Assembly: GCF_000003815.2 (NCBI RefSeq)
Contig: NC_049980.1
Span: 18,812,059-18,876,058, forward strand
Length of the DNA stretch: 64,000 nucleotides
Reading direction: 5' to 3'
Source: Branchiostoma floridae
Lineage: Eukaryota; Chordata; Leptocardii; Amphioxiformes; Branchiostomatidae
A program made the translations under genes and the position numbers. Shown here one piece after another: positions 60,474 through 64,000 of the stretch (positions are counted from its first letter, which is position 1; every line of letters starts with the position of its first letter). Under the pieces are notes generated by a model that was not told the DNA's origin, did not search any database, and worked only from the letters and a program-made list of their open reading frames with translations.

Positions 60474-62363
60474 CATAGTGAAACAACGGTAAAAGTTGTA
60501 AATCGTCCTACAGCTAGCTACACCTACACTGGGCTTCCAACCTGCCATATATCCTGGCACGTCCGCAATCAAATCATCCATCCGTCCGCCCCCGCGCTGT
60601 ATATTATAACCAGATTCAACAAGTCAAACTCCATATCACGGTTATGATCGCTCCTCAACAATCTCATCTAGTTCCAATAGACGCCAAGCTGCGAAGTAAA
60701 GACGTCACACGAGCCTTTGGGGACCACCTGGTAGAACAAATGCGTCTATACCGTGACGTCAGAGATGTCTCAATTATCAAGTCAAGGTACATTTATCAGC
60801 ACGGCTATAGCTCGAATGGAAAGTTCTTGAATGGCGTCGTTTGTCTTCTTCGGGGTTAGACGGGGTTTTTATGGTACTCATCGTCCTGACAATGAAATTA
60901 CGAACGCCAGTGAGCGAGGATGCGGAACTGTAGGTGAGAAAGATGTTTAATTCGGCGAGTAATGTATGCCAAAAAGATTGTAAATGTGAAAGAAACAAAA
61001 ACTTTCGCGAGTTTCGAAATAAATACTTTGTAATGGAAACTCTTGATTTGAGATAAGTCGAGTTCATGACTCTTTATTAAGTGAGCGTTTGACACATAAC
61101 TGGGAAGGATCGAAGAGGGCTGTTTGCTAGACTGCGGTGGCGAAAGAGGTTAAGTTACTTTTAATTGATGTTTTATCACAAGTAACTACGGGTCGTGTTT
61201 TTATCCAAGCACATCGGGCCAAATGTGTTGGGTTCTCTTATGTGCAGTGCTTGGACACCTGCGCCTAACGCCTCAAGCTCCTCCGTATACACGGGGCAAC
61301 CGCCTTTACGTCCCCATCCGAAAGGACGNNNNNNNNNNNNNNNNNNNNNNNNNNNNNNNNNNNNNNNNNNNNNNNNNNNNNNNNNNNNNNNNNNNNNNNN
61401 NNNNNNNNNNNNNNNNNNNNNNNNNNNNNNNNNNNNNNNNNNNNNNNNNNNNNNNNNNNNNNNNNNNNNNNNNNNNNNNNNNNNNNNNNNNNNNNNNNNN
61501 NNNNNNNNNNNNNNNNNNNNNNNNNNNNNNNNNNNNNNNNNNNNNNNNNNNNNNNNNNNNNNNNNNNNNNNNNNNNNNNNNNNNNNNNNNNNNNNNNNNN
61601 NNNNNNNNNNNNNNNNNNNNNNNNNNNNNNNNNNNNNNNNNNNNNNNNNNNNNNNNNNTGCCGATATGGATATGATTTCATTTTGTTAGACGAAACATGT
61701 ACAGATGATGTTAAATTTGAGCAATTCGGTTACACACCGGAAAGACGTGTCTCTTTGATAACTTTAAACACCGCGTGTATCATATAAGTATTCCTCAAAG
61801 TATTGATCATTCATACATACACAGTAATCGGGACGACAAAGAAACAAAGTCCCATGGTTCCGTCGTGTTCAGTGGAATAATATTGTTCGTTGCTAATGAT
61901 CTCCTAAAGAAACAATGCCTCTGCTTTTACGGAGGTAACAGCCATATACAAACATTTCAGACCCAGACAGATATTGTGCGGAAAATCGTTATCTTTTCCT
62001 ACTTCCCGTTTTTGCTAGGAACATCCTTTCTAATAGTTGATACACAGAACAGGATGGCCATTTATAAAAAAAAAAAAAAAAAAACTAGGAGCTGGAAAAG
62101 CGTGACGATTTTGCGTTCCAACATCTGCTTGGTGATTACTAGTGGTAGAGCCTCGGGCCCCGACGCGATCATGTCGCCGCATTTATGTGTACGTACAGTC
62201 GACGTTAAAGTTTATTGCAAGAGGTAAAAACAGATCGATGATATTGAGGGGCCCAACCAGACATCCCTGTCAGGACTCTCCCCACTAGAGCCCAGCACGA
62301 CCTAGAACTCACAATCACTTCGGATCAGACGGACCCCCTGCCATACCCTCGCCTCCCAGTTGC

Positions 62364-62611
62364 CTACATATAAACGTCGCGGCGGCGTAACTAAGGTAGA
62401 ACTTCCATCGTTTATCAGCAGGCGCGACCCGCGAGGTACTGCGGCAGACCAGCCTACGCGCCGGCATCTCGGTTGTCAGACTGCAGATCGCTGCCAGTCC
62501 TGCTGGTGGTGCCGGCTGCTTGCGACGCCCTCCTTTATAAACTTTGAGAAGGCATTCAGCAGTTTCTTCGACTGTAACATTCACCCTCCGACGCCCATGG
62601 AAGTTGGACAG
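62364..62611 (+). promoter_or_regulatory. possible promoter and first exon (MEVGQ)
   Basis: ACATATAAACG at 62366 is a TATA-like motif in GC-rich, CpG-containing sequence. About 230 bp later GACGCCCATGGAAGTTGGACAG is followed by a near-perfect donor gtgagt (62612). The layout fits TATA box, leader and five codons of a first exon. No second exon was identified before the window ends, so this stays a candidate. Confidence 0.3.
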
Positions 62612-63280
62612 GTGAGTCATTGTCTATCAACCGTTTTGGAAACCACTACTGCTAAAATCTCAGCGGGTGTGGCATATACATGTGTAGCATGGTTTTTCTA
62701 GAGACAGCGGGAAATTGTCGGTTGCATCCTCTGAATTTTTCGCACGACATATCAAACTTGGCCATATTCATATCATATCTCGTGTCGTGGTCCATATCAA
62801 CACGTCTGTGCGAAAATAGCATGACCAGAGCTTCTATCCGCCCTTTCTTGCCGAAAGAGGAACAGAAAGGAGAGTATGTAATTTATGGTGTGGCCGTTAT
62901 AAACTGCTATTAGATTTCCGCTTACTTTGAACTTTGAAATCACCACGTCGAAACGATAGAGATCTTTCCCGCGCGCGAGCTTGTTTATCTCGGGGCGCTC
63001 TTCCCTTTGACCGTGACCCCTCTCTGCTCTATCCTTCTCATGTTCTTTCACAGAGTTCTCCCTCGCGGGTGCAGTTATGTAGTCTGATGTATCAACACAT
63101 TTACCCGTGCTGTAAAGACGCGTATACTTGCGTATAACTGAAGGTTGACAAGTTTCAGAAATAACTTTCAGAATTCGTATCGTCAGGACAAAAAGACCCA
63201 TACCCTGGGCTTTTAACTAAAGAGTGAAGTGACGCAGCTTTGTGATGGTGAGGGAAAGCTGAACTCGGACAATGCAGTCA

Positions 63281-63511
63281 TACTCTCCAAGCACCTTTTC
63301 CAAGATAGAATTTCCTTGTGATCGGTTTTCATAGCTCCACGTTTCTGTTGCAAACAGCCATCATTATCATAGAGGTCCATAACTTCTTGAGTTATGTTAT
63401 GCAGAAACCCTCAAACAAGCAAAGGAAAAGCGCTTGTACCATAGTTATTATACAGAAATTGGGAGCTCGTAAAACGAACGATCTTACATTCCAACATCTG
63501 CTTGGAGATTA
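63281..63511. repeat. pair of CTCCAAGCA tips in inverted orientation
   Basis: TACTCTCCAAGCACC at 63281 and ATCTGCTTGGAGATTA ending 63511 face each other 231 bp apart; similar tips are at 62121-62137 and 63728-63744. The arms inside do not pair well, so these may be decayed elements of two subfamilies. Confidence 0.45.
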
Positions 63512-64000
63512 GTTTAGACAAGGCTGTGTCTCGGGTTGCACAGTTTACCAAACACAGGCAAGGTGACCCAGGACTGAACCCAGCTGCCGTGCGGACCGTT
63601 TCACGTATCTATGATAATTTGTTAGCCAGTGGAATGCCACTTCATCAATTCTTCATCACTGCGGCAATATTTGACACTGCCAAATGGTACTGCAGGCCGT
63701 GAGCACGCTGCTGTCCGTCTCTATGCCTATCTCCAAGCAGATGTCTTTCACCCTCCGCCGTTTCTGTCACAAACGACCTCCCTGAACCATCCTAACATTA
63801 GTTAAAGAAACTGGGGCTAGAAAAAAACGTACGATTTTGAAACGGAGAGAGACGCCGTCATATACAGCATATAGGATGTGAAGGACTTTTAACTATACCT
63901 ACCGCACAGTGGAATGTCCCCAGTGTGTATTGTTTGGGTGTTCCTGTAACCTGTAATAGACACCGTAACAGCTTGTACATCTCCACTTTGGAATCACGGA

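Larger units (their letters stand above)
60474..64000. other. distal segment with gap; no confirmed gene
   Basis: Holds the 330-bp gap 61329-61658, an A run at 62066-62084 and four tips of the CTCCAAGCAGA family (62121, 63281, 63494, 63728). The frame 60644-60859 (MIAPQQSHLVPIDAKLR, RAFGDHLVEQMRLYRDVRDV) starts with ATG but has no recognised family. Confidence 0.35.

Noticed and set aside
61195-61689. Long frames across 61329-61658
   Set aside because: They consist mostly of unknown bases in an assembly gap; the same applies at 21679, 52990, 55460 and 58561.

Overview
The window looks like a piece of an invertebrate chordate genome, most likely amphioxus (Branchiostoma). The genes have several introns with GT-AG boundaries. 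The encoded proteins are close in length and residues to their vertebrate counterparts. Most of the sequence is AT-rich and full of small inverted-repeat elements, LINE fragments and microsatellites. There are five N-gaps (21679-21778, 52990-53170, 55460-55559, 58561-58660, 61329-61658). The species name is an inference; I could not run a search.

Three protein genes can be supported. (1) 1859-6192, minus strand: a five-exon JTB (jumping translocation breakpoint) homologue that I assembled exon by exon; it gives 146 residues with signal peptide, six-cysteine ectodomain and one membrane span. A decayed CR1-like LINE (3957-5681) lies antisense in its second intron. (2) 37430-39321, plus strand: a polyubiquitin gene with an untranslated first exon, an intron holding a perfect heat-shock-element core, and one coding exon with three ubiquitin units plus a terminal Asn. 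(3) 41546-52819, plus strand: RSL24D1/RLP24, a ribosome-biogenesis factor, six exons, 162 residues. Its first and fifth introns hold most of the interesting repeats.

The rest, chiefly 6.2-37 kb and 54-64 kb, has no gene I can defend. It contains LINE remnants (11243-11458, 15947-16306, 58279-58560 minus), an internally deleted mariner (20311-20888), several MITE families, a dispersed repeat with a Kozak-like 'accttcgccaagaaggt' end (minus, about 14790-15275), minisatellites and CA/AT runs.

The most unusual objects are in RSL24D1 intron 1. One is a 458-bp terminal-repeat retrotransposon in miniature (41893-42350) whose two identical 177-bp LTRs each carry a tRNA-like sequence with a polymerase III B box, comparable in layout to plant Cassandra elements, which carry 5S RNA. 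The second is a 1.8-kb non-autonomous LTR element (42771-44569) with no coding capacity, whose interior holds a series of hairpin-like units that repeat a GCCTGCGGG core. A third notable item is a family of DNA elements sharing the tip TACTCTCCAAGCAGAGG, seen about twelve times across the window with different interiors.
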